Position numbers and translations under genes: made by a program. A stretch of DNA of 64,000 bases, taken from the NCBI GenBank assembly GCA_023421505.1, contig JAEZTJ010000102.1, positions 1 to 64,000 on the forward strand, written 5' to 3'. A model generated the notes under the pieces. It worked only from the letters and a program-made list of their open reading frames with translations. It did not search any database and was not told where the DNA came from. Shown here in pieces: positions 50,560 through 59,540 of this stretch (position 1 is the first letter of the stretch; every line of letters starts with the position of its first letter). The DNA is from Bacillota bacterium. Lineage in GTDB: Bacteria > Bacillota > Clostridia > Lachnospirales > Lachnospiraceae.

Positions 50560-51376
50560 AATAAATCTTTCCTTTACTTTTCATCGTGCAGGGCAAACCT
50601 GCCTCTATACTGAATTCCTTCACTAATTCTAAGAAGCTTCCCTGCGTAAGCTTATAATGCTGCAGCAGCTGTCTTAACTTAAATTCCATCGTTACAGAGC
50701 AAAGCAGCTTTTCTGAAAGTTCTTTCACACAGGCTTCTTCTTCCTCCGTAAAGATTTCTTTCTCTGCTATTTGCACCTGATTTAACCTCTGCAGCCAAGA
50801 GGTGATTTGATTCATATTTCTTTGAATCAGGCCAGTAACCTTATCCGTGGAAAGCTTCCCACCTTGTCCATGATCAGATATGATTTTTAAGAAATATATC
50901 TGATGGGGTTGGTAAAAGTAAGCTGCCGCCTGATAGATACCGGCAGCCTCCATATCAAAAAGCTTTCGCTGCAGCTCTGTATCTGTAAGTAGATCTGCTT
51001 CCCTCATGACAGAACTACAAGTGACTACTTCGCCTTCCTCAAACGGATGCTTAAAAAGAATATCAGGATAAAAGCAACGATTTGTGAACTGTTCCGTTAT
51101 TTTGTTGCATAAAAATATCCTTCCCTCAGTTAACTCCTGCTGCATAGCAGCACATACTCCGATATTAATCAGAATATCGGAAGCAGAAGGCGGATATAGG
51201 GTATGAAGATAGGTAACCCCTACCGCCGCCGATATACTCCCTGTATTAGTTAGGATTAAACGTATCTCATCATTTTGAAATAATTGAAATTGATGAATCG
51301 TGCTGTCTTTCTTCAGTTGATAATGCAATATCAAGGGCTGTGCTTCACAGTATAATGCAGTAATAATATTTATCAT
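50531..51376 (-). CDS. MTA/SAH nucleosidase-like protein coupled to splB
   Basis: 281 aa. The nucleosidase core includes the acidic residue in ALYCEAQP (near 12), NTGSISAAVGVTYL, DMEAAGIYQAAAYF with the substrate-binding Glu, and IISDHGQGG with the catalytic Asp. About 80 extra residues at the C-terminus (from QVQIAEKEIFTEEEEA) are not part of the standard fold. Since SplB consumes SAM and may release 5'-deoxyadenosine, a nucleosidase that clears or recycles it would fit; that is inference from the overlapping arrangement. GAAGG precedes the ATG. Confidence 0.8.
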   Translation of the reverse strand: MINIITALYCEAQPLILHYQLKKDSTIHQFQLFQNDEIRLILTNTGSISAAVGVTYLHTLYPPSASDILINIGVCAAMQQELTEGRIFLCNKITEQFTNRCFYPDILFKHPFEEGEVVTCSSVMREADLLTDTELQRKLFDMEAAGIYQAAAYFYQPHQIYFLKIISDHGQGGKLSTDKVTGLIQRNMNQITSWLQRLNQVQIAEKEIFTEEEEACVKELSEKLLCSVTMEFKLRQLLQHYKLTQGSFLELVKEFSIEAGLPCTMKSKGKIYFEQLKARLL

Positions 51377-51478
51377 CTTAAACCTTCTTTGGATTTATCT
51401 AACAATATTATCTTTGAAAACAATCCGCTTGTCAATGATGATTAACATTCCCTGCTACCGTTCAATTTAATTATTGTA

Positions 51479-52159
51479 TTATTCTTTTATGTCAAACCCC
51501 TTCATTAGAACATCAATTTTTATGGGTTTTCCATTCTTATCCGTCATCGGCATCTCAGTAAATTTCCAATCCTTTATTAAACTCATATCAACTCCTGCGT
51601 CTATCCACGGCTTTGGATCAAGGATAAATGCCATATCTATTTTATTTTTATCTAACGCCTTCGCCCAAGCAAAGAAATTTCCATTTTCCAGAGTAATCTT
51701 ATAATGGTCTCCCTCTTCGTGATAACCGATAATGTCCCTATGTGTCTTAACTATACTCTGAAATGTATCCAAAGCTGATTTTACAGCATCCTTACCGAAG
51801 CTTTCGTCACCGATTTCATAAGTAATCATAATGCTTCCCATTGTTTCATCATATAAATATTGCTTGTCTGGTAATTTAGCCACATTCAGACCGGCTTTGA
51901 GAAAAGGTTCCGCCTCCAGATTAAGAATTATATCAGATTGATTACTGCTAAAATCATCACTCAGAAAAATACTGTCCTTTGCATCAGAACCCGTGATCTC
52001 CCAGCCTCCTTTGTCATTATTATAAGCAATCTGCTCAGGTATCTCATTAAGCAGCTGTTCAAAGGAAGAAACAGATACCTTAGCTATCAAATCGGTTGCC
52101 TGACAACCGGATAATAATACAGCTATAAAAATTATAATCAATAATTTTTTATATTTCAT
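51479..52159 (-). CDS. lipoprotein of the copper operon, unknown function
   Basis: 226 aa. A signal peptide with lipobox LLSGC (Cys near residue 20) is followed by a beta-rich soluble domain. No metal-binding His/Cys cluster is apparent. It starts 15 bp after csoR and has GGAGG in front of ATG 52159. Being last in copA-copZ-csoR suggests an envelope role in copper handling, but the sequence itself was not recognised. Confidence 0.75.
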   Translation of the reverse strand: MKYKKLLIIIFIAVLLSGCQATDLIAKVSVSSFEQLLNEIPEQIAYNNDKGGWEITGSDAKDSIFLSDDFSSNQSDIILNLEAEPFLKAGLNVAKLPDKQYLYDETMGSIMITYEIGDESFGKDAVKSALDTFQSIVKTHRDIIGYHEEGDHYKITLENGNFFAWAKALDKNKIDMAFILDPKPWIDAGVDMSLIKDWKFTEMPMTDKNGKPIKIDVLMKGFDIKE

Positions 52160-52173
52160 AAATACCTCCATAA

Positions 52174-52458
52174 TTATTTTACTATTTTTTCTATCGTTAA
52201 TAACAGCTCCTCGATTACATCAGCTTTTTCTTCCCGAAGGTTTTTAACAATACAGCTTCTCATATGATTTTCGAGTAAAAGCATTCCAACTGATTTCATC
52301 GCTGACTGAACTGCAATGATCTGATTTAGGATATCATCACAGTAGGAATCTTTTTCAATCATTCCTTTTATGCCTCTTACCTGTCCTTCAATTCGATTTA
52401 ATCTTGCAGAAAGGGAGGCTTTCATTTTATCCGGGCGAATTGTTTTTCTGCTATCCAC
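52174..52458 (-). CDS. csoR: CsoR-family copper-sensing repressor
   Basis: 94-aa all-helical repressor. Copper ligands are Cys40, His65 and Cys69 (YCDDI ... ENHMRSC), with the same 25- and 4-residue spacing as in Bacillus CsoR. N-terminal SARLNRIEGQVRGIKGMIEKD is the family signature. Start: GTG 52458 with AAGGAGG 7 bases upstream, avoiding overlap with copZ. It should bind the ATACCCGGGTAT palindrome upstream of copA and release it when copper(I) is bound. Confidence 0.92.
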   Translation of the reverse strand: MDSRKTIRPDKMKASLSARLNRIEGQVRGIKGMIEKDSYCDDILNQIIAVQSAMKSVGMLLLENHMRSCIVKNLREEKADVIEELLLTIEKIVK

Positions 52459-52472
52459 GAAAACTCCTCCTT

Positions 52473-52688
52473 CTAGCATTCACTTACTTCTGTAACGCAG
52501 TAACCCGCTTCTTCTATTGCGTGAATAAGTCTTTCATCAGCGATAGAGCTACTTAGCTCTGCTACTGCATAGTTCTTCGATAGGTATACTGTAGCATCTG
52601 ATACTCCTGATACTTCCAGCAAAGCATTCTTCACATGCCTTGCACAATTACCACAGCTCATTCCTTGAATATTAATTTGTTTTTTCAT
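52473..52688 (-). CDS. copZ: copper chaperone CopZ
   Basis: 71-aa heavy-metal-associated domain with the copper site MSCGNC at residues 10-15. It delivers copper(I) to CopA in the cytosol. It lies between copA and csoR in the same operon. A ribosome site (GGAG) precedes the ATG. Confidence 0.93.
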   Translation of the reverse strand: MKKQINIQGMSCGNCARHVKNALLEVSGVSDATVYLSKNYAVAELSSSIADERLIHAIEEAGYCVTEVSEC

Positions 52689-52722
52689 ATCATTATCTCC
52701 TCGCTATGATTATTTTAAGGTT

Positions 52723-52760
52723 TAGATAATAGCGAATACTACTTATTTCGCAACTATCTA
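52723..52760 (-). repeat. short hairpin between copA and copZ, related to the GGTAATTGCGAAA family
   Basis: TAGATAATAGCGAAT (52723-52737) and ATTTCGCAACTATCTA (52745-52760) form an imperfect stem that begins at the copA stop codon. The termini match copy C (TAGATAATTGCGAAA). It might act as an intercistronic processing or attenuation signal. Confidence 0.5.
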
Positions 52761-55001
52761 TTTTCTTGGTTTAAACATTTTCAGCCGTAAGGCATTCGTC
52801 AATACAGACACAGAACTTAAGGACATCGCAGCCGCTGCAAATATAGGATCAAGTAATTTCCCGCCAAAAACATAGAGCAACCCGGCTGCCATAGGTATTC
52901 CGGCTATGTTATAACCAAAAGCCCAGAATAAATTCTGTTTTATGTTTCTGATGGTTTGCCGACTTAATTGAATTGCTGTAATCACATCCATTAGATCACT
53001 TTTCATTAGCACAATATCTGCTGATTCCATTGCAATATCTGTACCCGAGCCTATTGCTATACCGATTTCAGCTTGTGCTAAGGCCGGAGCATCGTTAATG
53101 CCGTCTCCTACCATAGCGACCCTCTTTCCCTCTGACTGCAGTATTTTTACTTCCTTTGCCTTATCCTGAGGAAGAACCTCTGCCATTACCCGGTTAATTC
53201 CAACCTGCCTTGCAATCGCTTGCGCAGTTCGTTGATTATCTCCGGTTATCATTGCAACTTCAATCCCCATTTCATGTAATTTATTAATTGCCCTAGCACT
53301 GGTTTCCTTGATGATATCTGCTACAGCAATTATTCCAGCAAGCTGATAATCTACCGCAATATACATGGGAGTTTTACCCTCAAAGGCCAACCTTTCAGCC
53401 TCCTTGTATAAATTCAACAAATCAATCTTTTTTTCCATCATCAATTTATCATTGCCCATATGAACTGTTCTATGGTTAATAACCGCCTCTATTCCCCGAC
53501 CCGGAATTGCAATAAAATCATCCGGATGAATTAATTGTAGCCCCTCTTTATCAGCACAACGGATAATTGCCTCGCCCAGAGGATGCTCCGAAGCTTTTTC
53601 TGCTGAAGCCGCGAATTGCAGTAAATGTTCCCTATTCATTAGCTCTGTAGTTATAATATTCGTCACATCCGGCCTGCCTTCCGTAATCGTGCCTGTTTTA
53701 TCAAATATTATTGTATTTAGCTTATAGGTTATCTCCAGCGCTTCTCCACCCTTAAACAAAACACCGTATTCAGCAGCTTTCCCCGTACCTACCATAATTG
53801 CTGTCGGAGTTGCTAAGCCTAAGGCACAGGGACAAGCTATTACTAGTACCGATATAAAAATTGTAAGAACAAATATCGCACTTTGCCCAGAGATAAACCA
53901 GGCTATTGCGGATACAACTGCAATTGCAAAAACGGTTGGAACAAAATAACCGGAAACGACATCTGCCATTTTAGCGATAGGAGCTTTCGAACCCTGTGCC
54001 TGTTCAACTAATCGAATAATCTGGGATAGCGCTGTTTCACTACCCACCTTAGTTGCCTTGAAAAGGATGGAACCATTTTTATTAATACTGGCGCCATATA
54101 CCTTATCTCCGCATTTTTTCTCAACCGGAATACTTTCTCCTGTAAGCATCGATTCATCGATTGCGGTAAAGCCTTCTACTACTTCGCCATCTACCGGAAT
54201 TTTTTCTCCCGGTTTTACAAAGATCACATCCCCAACCTGTACTTCTTCTATCGGGATTATTTCCTCTATATGGTTCCTGATTACTATTGCAGTTTTTGGG
54301 GTAAGTCCCATTAGCTTTTTTATCGCATCGGACGTTTTGCTCTTCGTAGCCGCCTCCAATGACTTGCCGAGTAAAATTAGCGTTATAATCACCCCTGCTG
54401 ATTCAAAATACAGATCATTTACATATTGAAAATCGGTTAAAAAAATCCTGTACGTGGAATACAAGCTATAACCGATAGCAGCTGATGTTCCCATTGCTAT
54501 CAGTGAATCCATATTCGGGCTTCTTCTAAGAATTGCCTTAAATCCTACTACATAGAATTTTCGGCCCACGATTATAATAGGGATTACCAAGATAATTTCC
54601 GTCAAGGCATAGGGTATAGGATATTGCATTGGTTCCAGAAAATTCGGTATCGGCCATCTCAGCCACCAGATCATGGAACCCATTGAGAGATAGAGAAGTG
54701 GAATAGCAAAAACACCAGAAAGAATAAATTTTCTCCATAAAGTATTTATTTCCTTCTTCTTCCTGGTATTGTCATCATCTATTCCTGAATTTCCTGCTAT
54801 CAAATTATAGCCTGCCTTTATTACCGCTTTCTTAATATCCTCTTCGGACAGTTTTTCTTCATCAAAGGTAATATTTAATACTTCAGCAGCATAATTCACC
54901 CTTGCGTCGCAGGTACCGGCTAACTTACCTGTTACTCTTTCAATTGTCCTTGCACACGCCGCACAGCTCATTCCTGTTACTTTGTAATTTTTTGTTAGCA
55001 T
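52758..55001 (-). CDS. copA: copper-exporting P1B-type ATPase
   Basis: 747 aa. One N-terminal HMA domain has MSCAAC (Cys12, Cys13 region and Cys15). The transmembrane copper site is CPC (390-392), the actuator has TGES (287-290), the phosphorylation motif is DKTGT (434-438), followed by the HP locus (SEHPLGEAI) and GDGINDAPAL. It exports copper(I) with ATP, fed by CopZ. It is the first gene of copA-copZ-csoR-lipoprotein, transcribed from a CsoR-type operator region. GGAAAGGAG precedes the ATG. Confidence 0.95.
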   Translation of the reverse strand: MLTKNYKVTGMSCAACARTIERVTGKLAGTCDARVNYAAEVLNITFDEEKLSEEDIKKAVIKAGYNLIAGNSGIDDDNTRKKKEINTLWRKFILSGVFAIPLLYLSMGSMIWWLRWPIPNFLEPMQYPIPYALTEIILVIPIIIVGRKFYVVGFKAILRRSPNMDSLIAMGTSAAIGYSLYSTYRIFLTDFQYVNDLYFESAGVIITLILLGKSLEAATKSKTSDAIKKLMGLTPKTAIVIRNHIEEIIPIEEVQVGDVIFVKPGEKIPVDGEVVEGFTAIDESMLTGESIPVEKKCGDKVYGASINKNGSILFKATKVGSETALSQIIRLVEQAQGSKAPIAKMADVVSGYFVPTVFAIAVVSAIAWFISGQSAIFVLTIFISVLVIACPCALGLATPTAIMVGTGKAAEYGVLFKGGEALEITYKLNTIIFDKTGTITEGRPDVTNIITTELMNREHLLQFAASAEKASEHPLGEAIIRCADKEGLQLIHPDDFIAIPGRGIEAVINHRTVHMGNDKLMMEKKIDLLNLYKEAERLAFEGKTPMYIAVDYQLAGIIAVADIIKETSARAINKLHEMGIEVAMITGDNQRTAQAIARQVGINRVMAEVLPQDKAKEVKILQSEGKRVAMVGDGINDAPALAQAEIGIAIGSGTDIAMESADIVLMKSDLMDVITAIQLSRQTIRNIKQNLFWAFGYNIAGIPMAAGLLYVFGGKLLDPIFAAAAMSLSSVSVLTNALRLKMFKPRK

Positions 55002-55051
55002 TTGTATCTCCTTTCCTTGTTATAGTACTTAAAATAAATGCCTGCTTTACA

Positions 55052-55063
55052 ATACCCGGGTAT
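55052..55063 (-). promoter_or_regulatory. CsoR-type operator upstream of copA
   Basis: Perfect palindrome ATACCCGGGTAT, followed by GGTAT, resembling the TACCC...GGGTATGG core of Bacillus CsoR sites. It is 50 bp before the copA start. Confidence 0.65.
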
Positions 55064-55143
55064 GGTATAATCAGGAACAATCCGATCATAGCATAGAAAA
55101 TTACATTGAGTAAGTGGCTGAAAGTATACTTCTTATCCAAAAT

Positions 55144-55191
55144 AAAAGCAAGCATCTAAGTGTACTTTTGTACACCTGGATGCTTGCTTTT
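55144..55191. terminator. terminator downstream of the LuxR-family gene
   Basis: AAAAGCAAGCATC (55144-55156) pairs perfectly with GATGCTTGCTTTT (55179-55191); runs of A and T at both ends. Confidence 0.85.
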
Positions 55192-55214
55192 TAGTTGAAT
55201 ATATAATTGATTTA

Positions 55215-57893
55215 TTAAATCATATCATTTGCCTTTGCAATATTTACTGCTTGCATTCTGTTCATTACTTTTAGCTTTTTATAAATATTTCCAGTATGTT
55301 TCTTTACTGTGCTTAAGGTAATATATAATTTACCTCCAATATCACCATAGCTGAGACCCTGCGATAATAGTCTTAATACCTCCAGTTCCCGGTCACTAAG
55401 CCGGTCAAATCCCGATATTTCAGGAAGTATTGCTTTTCTGTCAGCTTTATACCCTTTCAATATTTCTTCAATAGTGATTTGCAGCTCATATTCGTTAAGC
55501 TTCTCTGTCTGATGATGGAGCTTACTTAATAATTCCCTCATAGCTCTTCCCCTGTCAAGAAATATTCTGATTAATTTAGTAGCTCCCTTTATTTCTAAAG
55601 CTTTTCTTAAACTATTGAAAGCATCCTCGTCCTTTCCCCAGGACTGATAGATGATAGCTTCTAATATTATAAGCTCTAGCTTTTTCTTCGGATATATACT
55701 GAAATCCATATTCGCATTGATCCATTCTAGAAGTTTTATGGCCTCCTCATACTCTTCTTCCGCTGTTAAAAGCTCTACCTGCGATTCCTTCAGAACAAAT
55801 TCTGCTTCTTTTGTTTGTAAGTCCTGAAAGAGATTGAGATATCTTCTGGCACGCTCCGGTGTGCCCATTAAGTGATGAAGTTTAATTATTTCAGGTAATT
55901 GAAGTAAAATAAACAGATTACCGCTTTCTGGCTTTATCATATTGTCTATTTGATCCATTACTTCAATTACCTCTGTTTTTTTATTACTATGATACAAAAT
56001 TCTGGCAAGTAATACATAGCCTTTCATTTTCTCATAAAAAACATCATCATAGGTATTGCAAAGCTCCAATCCTTGCATTACGCACTCATAAGACATTTGA
56101 AGTTCTCCATAATCATAATAAGCGGCCGCCAAACAAAAATACATACAGTTTTTGTGAGTTATGTTTTCTGTAAGCATATGCTTGACTGGAGTTATAAAAT
56201 CGTTTAATTCCCCCTTATAATACTTTATGGAAATCAGGTAGAAACTACTTAACACCAATGATTCCATAGCCTCCTCAGGCTTTATTTTACTGACCTTCTC
56301 GGAAATAAAAAGGGCTTTATCGAAATAAATTTCTGCTTCCATTAATGCTCCCAGGGCTCTATATATATAACCAATTACAAGACATAAGGTAACTCCGGAG
56401 ATGTCATTAGAAGGTAGTAATTCCAAGGCTTTCATAGAATAAGAAAGGATATCTGAAATATTCTCAGCTCTTAATGCAACAATTGCCCTGAGCTTATAGA
56501 TGAGGCCCTCATATCCCTTAAACATATCGCTATCAAGATATATTCCATACTCAGTCAGTTCTACTATGTCCTTATTAATCTGCCCTGTTTCTACAAGCGC
56601 TAATGCATAATGAATACTTAGTATCGGGTTATTGTTATATAACTCACAGGGTAACAAATTAAAATAATTACAAATGCTTTTAGGCCCTATCGCATCAGAA
56701 TAACCTGCTTCAAAATATTTCTCCAACAATTCTATGGAAAGCTTATGATTACAGGAAGCTATAGCATATTCGATTGCTTCTTTATAAAAGCCACGCTTTT
56801 GATACCAGCTGCTGGCAGAATAATATAGCTTATCAATCTGCTCAGGGTGTTCCGTAGTCAGCATTTTCTTCAGCATCTCCGACATAATCGGGTGATAACG
56901 ATAATTTTCCTTTCTATCATCCAAGTTGATGATAAACAAACTGTTTTTATGTAAATAATTTAGTATTGACTGAGTCTCTTTGATACCCGTTACCTCGTAA
57001 CAGATGGATTGATTGAAAATTTTTAGAATTGAGGTTTTTAGCAAAAATTCTTTCACATAAGCAGGCTGAGAATTAATTACCTCTTCAAATAGATACTGAA
57101 ACATCTGTTCATTATTATTATCAAAGTTTTTGATATACGTCATTTTATCATAATAATTTATTAATGCCGCAGCTGCTACTTTAAGTGCTGCTATCCAGCC
57201 TTCGGTTTTCTCTCCTAACAGTAATAGTTCCTCCTCTGATAGGCTTAAATCCGCAATATGATTTAAAAACAGATCCATTTCCTTAGGAGTGAACTGCAAA
57301 TCTTTCCTATCAATAATTGCTATATTTTCTTCCAGCATAAGTCTTGATAAGGAAACGGTAGGCACCATTCTACTTACAATAATAAAATGAAGGTTTCGGG
57401 GTAAATAGGTCATCAGATACTCGAAGGATTTATGTCCTAAAGTATTCTCAATATTATGAAAATCATCTAAAATGATGAAACAATCAATCGATATCTGGGT
57501 AAAGTAATTTATAATCAAATTAATACATTGTTCAACGGATAGCATAGATACGCTTTGATCTGATATCATTTTTTCATTCTGGTTAACTGAATAAATAATA
57601 TTATGCCAAAGAACACTTTCTTCTACGTCTTGTTCATCCAATGTTATCCAGCAACAGCTTATATTATTTATATTTTGTTTAACCCAGCTGCTAACTGCAG
57701 TACTCTTCCCATAACCCGCTGGAGCATTTACAATGGTTAATTTCTTTTCCCTTGCTTTATTTAATTTACATAGTACGTTTTCACGGTTTACTATTTTATT
57801 TTCAGTATACGGAATATAAAATTTTGTGTAAGGGACATGATAGAAGGGGGAGACTGCCTCCTGATAATCACTATAATTATCACTATAATTCAA
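55215..57893 (-). CDS. MalT-like LuxR-family ATP-dependent transcriptional activator
   Basis: 892 aa. The N-terminal STAND ATPase domain has Walker A NAPAGYGKSTAVSSW near residue 55 and Walker B-like FIILDDFHN near 140. A long TPR-like helical region spans about 350-820. The C-terminal LuxR helix-turn-helix is LSDRELEVLRLLSQGLSYGDIGGKLYITLSTVKKHTGNIYKKL. MalT-type proteins assemble with an inducer and activate sugar or lipid metabolism genes. No obvious target adjoins it. The start is TTG 57893 with AAGGGGGG 7 bases upstream, an uncommon initiation codon. Confidence 0.9.
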   Translation of the reverse strand: MNYSDNYSDYQEAVSPFYHVPYTKFYIPYTENKIVNRENVLCKLNKAREKKLTIVNAPAGYGKSTAVSSWVKQNINNISCCWITLDEQDVEESVLWHNIIYSVNQNEKMISDQSVSMLSVEQCINLIINYFTQISIDCFIILDDFHNIENTLGHKSFEYLMTYLPRNLHFIIVSRMVPTVSLSRLMLEENIAIIDRKDLQFTPKEMDLFLNHIADLSLSEEELLLLGEKTEGWIAALKVAAAALINYYDKMTYIKNFDNNNEQMFQYLFEEVINSQPAYVKEFLLKTSILKIFNQSICYEVTGIKETQSILNYLHKNSLFIINLDDRKENYRYHPIMSEMLKKMLTTEHPEQIDKLYYSASSWYQKRGFYKEAIEYAIASCNHKLSIELLEKYFEAGYSDAIGPKSICNYFNLLPCELYNNNPILSIHYALALVETGQINKDIVELTEYGIYLDSDMFKGYEGLIYKLRAIVALRAENISDILSYSMKALELLPSNDISGVTLCLVIGYIYRALGALMEAEIYFDKALFISEKVSKIKPEEAMESLVLSSFYLISIKYYKGELNDFITPVKHMLTENITHKNCMYFCLAAAYYDYGELQMSYECVMQGLELCNTYDDVFYEKMKGYVLLARILYHSNKKTEVIEVMDQIDNMIKPESGNLFILLQLPEIIKLHHLMGTPERARRYLNLFQDLQTKEAEFVLKESQVELLTAEEEYEEAIKLLEWINANMDFSIYPKKKLELIILEAIIYQSWGKDEDAFNSLRKALEIKGATKLIRIFLDRGRAMRELLSKLHHQTEKLNEYELQITIEEILKGYKADRKAILPEISGFDRLSDRELEVLRLLSQGLSYGDIGGKLYITLSTVKKHTGNIYKKLKVMNRMQAVNIAKANDMI

Positions 57894-58051
57894 TGCACTT
57901 CCCCCCTTAAACTTAAGTTTTTTTTAATTATTCCGATTTCAAATTAAGTTTATTTTTAGTAGTATTATTCTTCATTATAGCATAGCGTTTCTTTATTATC
58001 ATCAATCAATTTGATATTTAGACTTAAAGAAATGATGATTCTTGTTGAAAT

Positions 58052-58076
58052 AAGGTGCTTGATCAACAAGCACCTT
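58052..58076 (-). terminator. terminator after the aminotransferase gene
   Basis: AAGGTGCTTG (58052-58061) pairs perfectly with CAAGCACCTT (58067-58076), followed by ATTTC on the minus strand. Confidence 0.75.
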
Positions 58077-58088
58077 ACCAAAACTCAC

Positions 58089-59207
58089 CTATCTATAATT
58101 TTCTTCTATATATTCCTCTAATTTTAATAATCCCTCTTTAAAGTTCTTTCGGCCATAGCCCATTCTAAAATAGTTTCCGCTCATCTCATATGCATCACCC
58201 GGCAGTAGCAACACGCCTTTTTTCTCAATTAGCTTATCGCAAAACCTACTGATACTATCCGATAATTTCAGCTTATGTAATGCAATAGGACCTGCAGAAG
58301 GTACATTATTTTTAAATACCTCCTGATACTTTTTAAAAAACTCTTCGGCTATCGTAAGATTTTCCTTCACTATTGATAAATTTCTTTTTAGTATGATATC
58401 CTTATGCTTTAAAGCAACCGTAGCAAGAAATTCACTCGGTGCACTGCTGCATATGGTTGTATAATATTTATAGTGAAGCATTTTATGATATACCTCCTTA
58501 TTGCGGGTGGCGATCCAGCCAATTCTAAGACCCGGCAAACCATATGCTTTTGACATAACACCTAAAGAAAGCGAATTCTCATATAAGTCACTAAGCCAGG
58601 AGTGATTTTGATTATCCCGCTCAAGACCTTTATAGACCTGATCACAGAATATAAAAATATTCCTTTCCTTTGCAAGCGAGACAATAGCTTGAAGCTTTTC
58701 ATCACTTAAGCAGTAGCCTGTAGGATTATGAGGCGTATTAATCACTAGCAGCCTTGTGTTTGGTTTTATCAGAGCTTTTAAATCATCTAACTCAATCTCC
58801 CAGCCACTTTCCTCCTGTCGAAGCTGCCAGGGTGAAATCTCACATTGCATAGATGCCGCCACCTCATAGAGCGATTGATAGGCCGGAGACATATAGATCA
58901 TGTGATCCTCCGGTTTTAAATAGGCCCTCATAAAATTATAGATTGCTTCCTCTGCTCCGGCATGTACTAAGATATCTTCTGGCGTACTCTTCTCATAAAG
59001 CCCTGCTATCTTTTCTCTAAGGGCTATCCCTCCTTTTACCTCAGTATATCCCAACCAAGATGCCATAAATGCCTCCTGTGCTCCGGGCTCCAGAGTTAGA
59101 AGCTCCTTGATCGTCATTGCTTCACAATCTGATTGTGATAACGGAAAAGGAGTAGAGAATTCATGCTTATCATAGAAATCTTCTAATAAAAATGTTTTCA
59201 TATTCAT
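58089..59207 (-). CDS. class I/II PLP-dependent aminotransferase
   Basis: 372 aa, fold type I. Landmarks: INTPHNPTGYCLS (Asn of the PLP site), CDQVYKGLE (Asp), and SKAYGLPGLRIGWIA with the Schiff-base lysine and phosphate-binding Arg. The N-terminal EPGAQEAFMASWLGYTEVKGGIALREKIA is typical of the aspartate/capreomycidine-synthase-like branch; the substrate amino acid cannot be assigned. AAAGGT precedes the ATG. It is divergent from a MocR regulator, which is its probable controller. Confidence 0.87.
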   Translation of the reverse strand: MNMKTFLLEDFYDKHEFSTPFPLSQSDCEAMTIKELLTLEPGAQEAFMASWLGYTEVKGGIALREKIAGLYEKSTPEDILVHAGAEEAIYNFMRAYLKPEDHMIYMSPAYQSLYEVAASMQCEISPWQLRQEESGWEIELDDLKALIKPNTRLLVINTPHNPTGYCLSDEKLQAIVSLAKERNIFIFCDQVYKGLERDNQNHSWLSDLYENSLSLGVMSKAYGLPGLRIGWIATRNKEVYHKMLHYKYYTTICSSAPSEFLATVALKHKDIILKRNLSIVKENLTIAEEFFKKYQEVFKNNVPSAGPIALHKLKLSDSISRFCDKLIEKKGVLLLPGDAYEMSGNYFRMGYGRKNFKEGLLKLEEYIEENYR

Positions 59208-59540
59208 AATGATACCTTTCTGCGCTATTTCGTGGTTTATCTTTAGTGACCTTACACCTATACAAGTTAGTGGCTATAGCGCTTCACAAACTTGCTGAAG
59301 GATAGATATTGAAACGAACTAATTCCATCACTCCTTTGTAATATATATAACACAAAAATATACGCTAATTAACAACCAAGAATTGAAAACAACCCAACCA
59401 AGGTATATAATTAATTGAAAACTAAACTATGATTGCAGTATTCTTTACTACTGCTTACAGTTTACAGCTTCCTCATATTAAGAATATTACAGGTAAGTAA
59501 CTTAGTAAATATATTATAGATACAGTTTAGGAGAGCACAA
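59208..59540. other. 333-bp divergent promoter region of the aminotransferase/MocR pair
   Basis: It holds two direct copies of AATTGAAAAC (59381-59390 and 59413-59422), 32 bp apart, about three helical turns, a spacing suited to MocR dimers. Near the aminotransferase start the leader carries GCGCTAT / ATAGCGC arms resembling the ribosome-site repeats. No other gene was seen. Confidence 0.4.

Noticed and set aside
50577..50606. Plus-strand GTGCAGGGCAAACCTGCC resembles the core of a cyclic di-GMP (GEMM) riboswitch.
   Set aside because: It lies inside the nucleosidase coding sequence on the other strand, lacks the flanking P1/P3 stems and has no downstream plus-strand gene.
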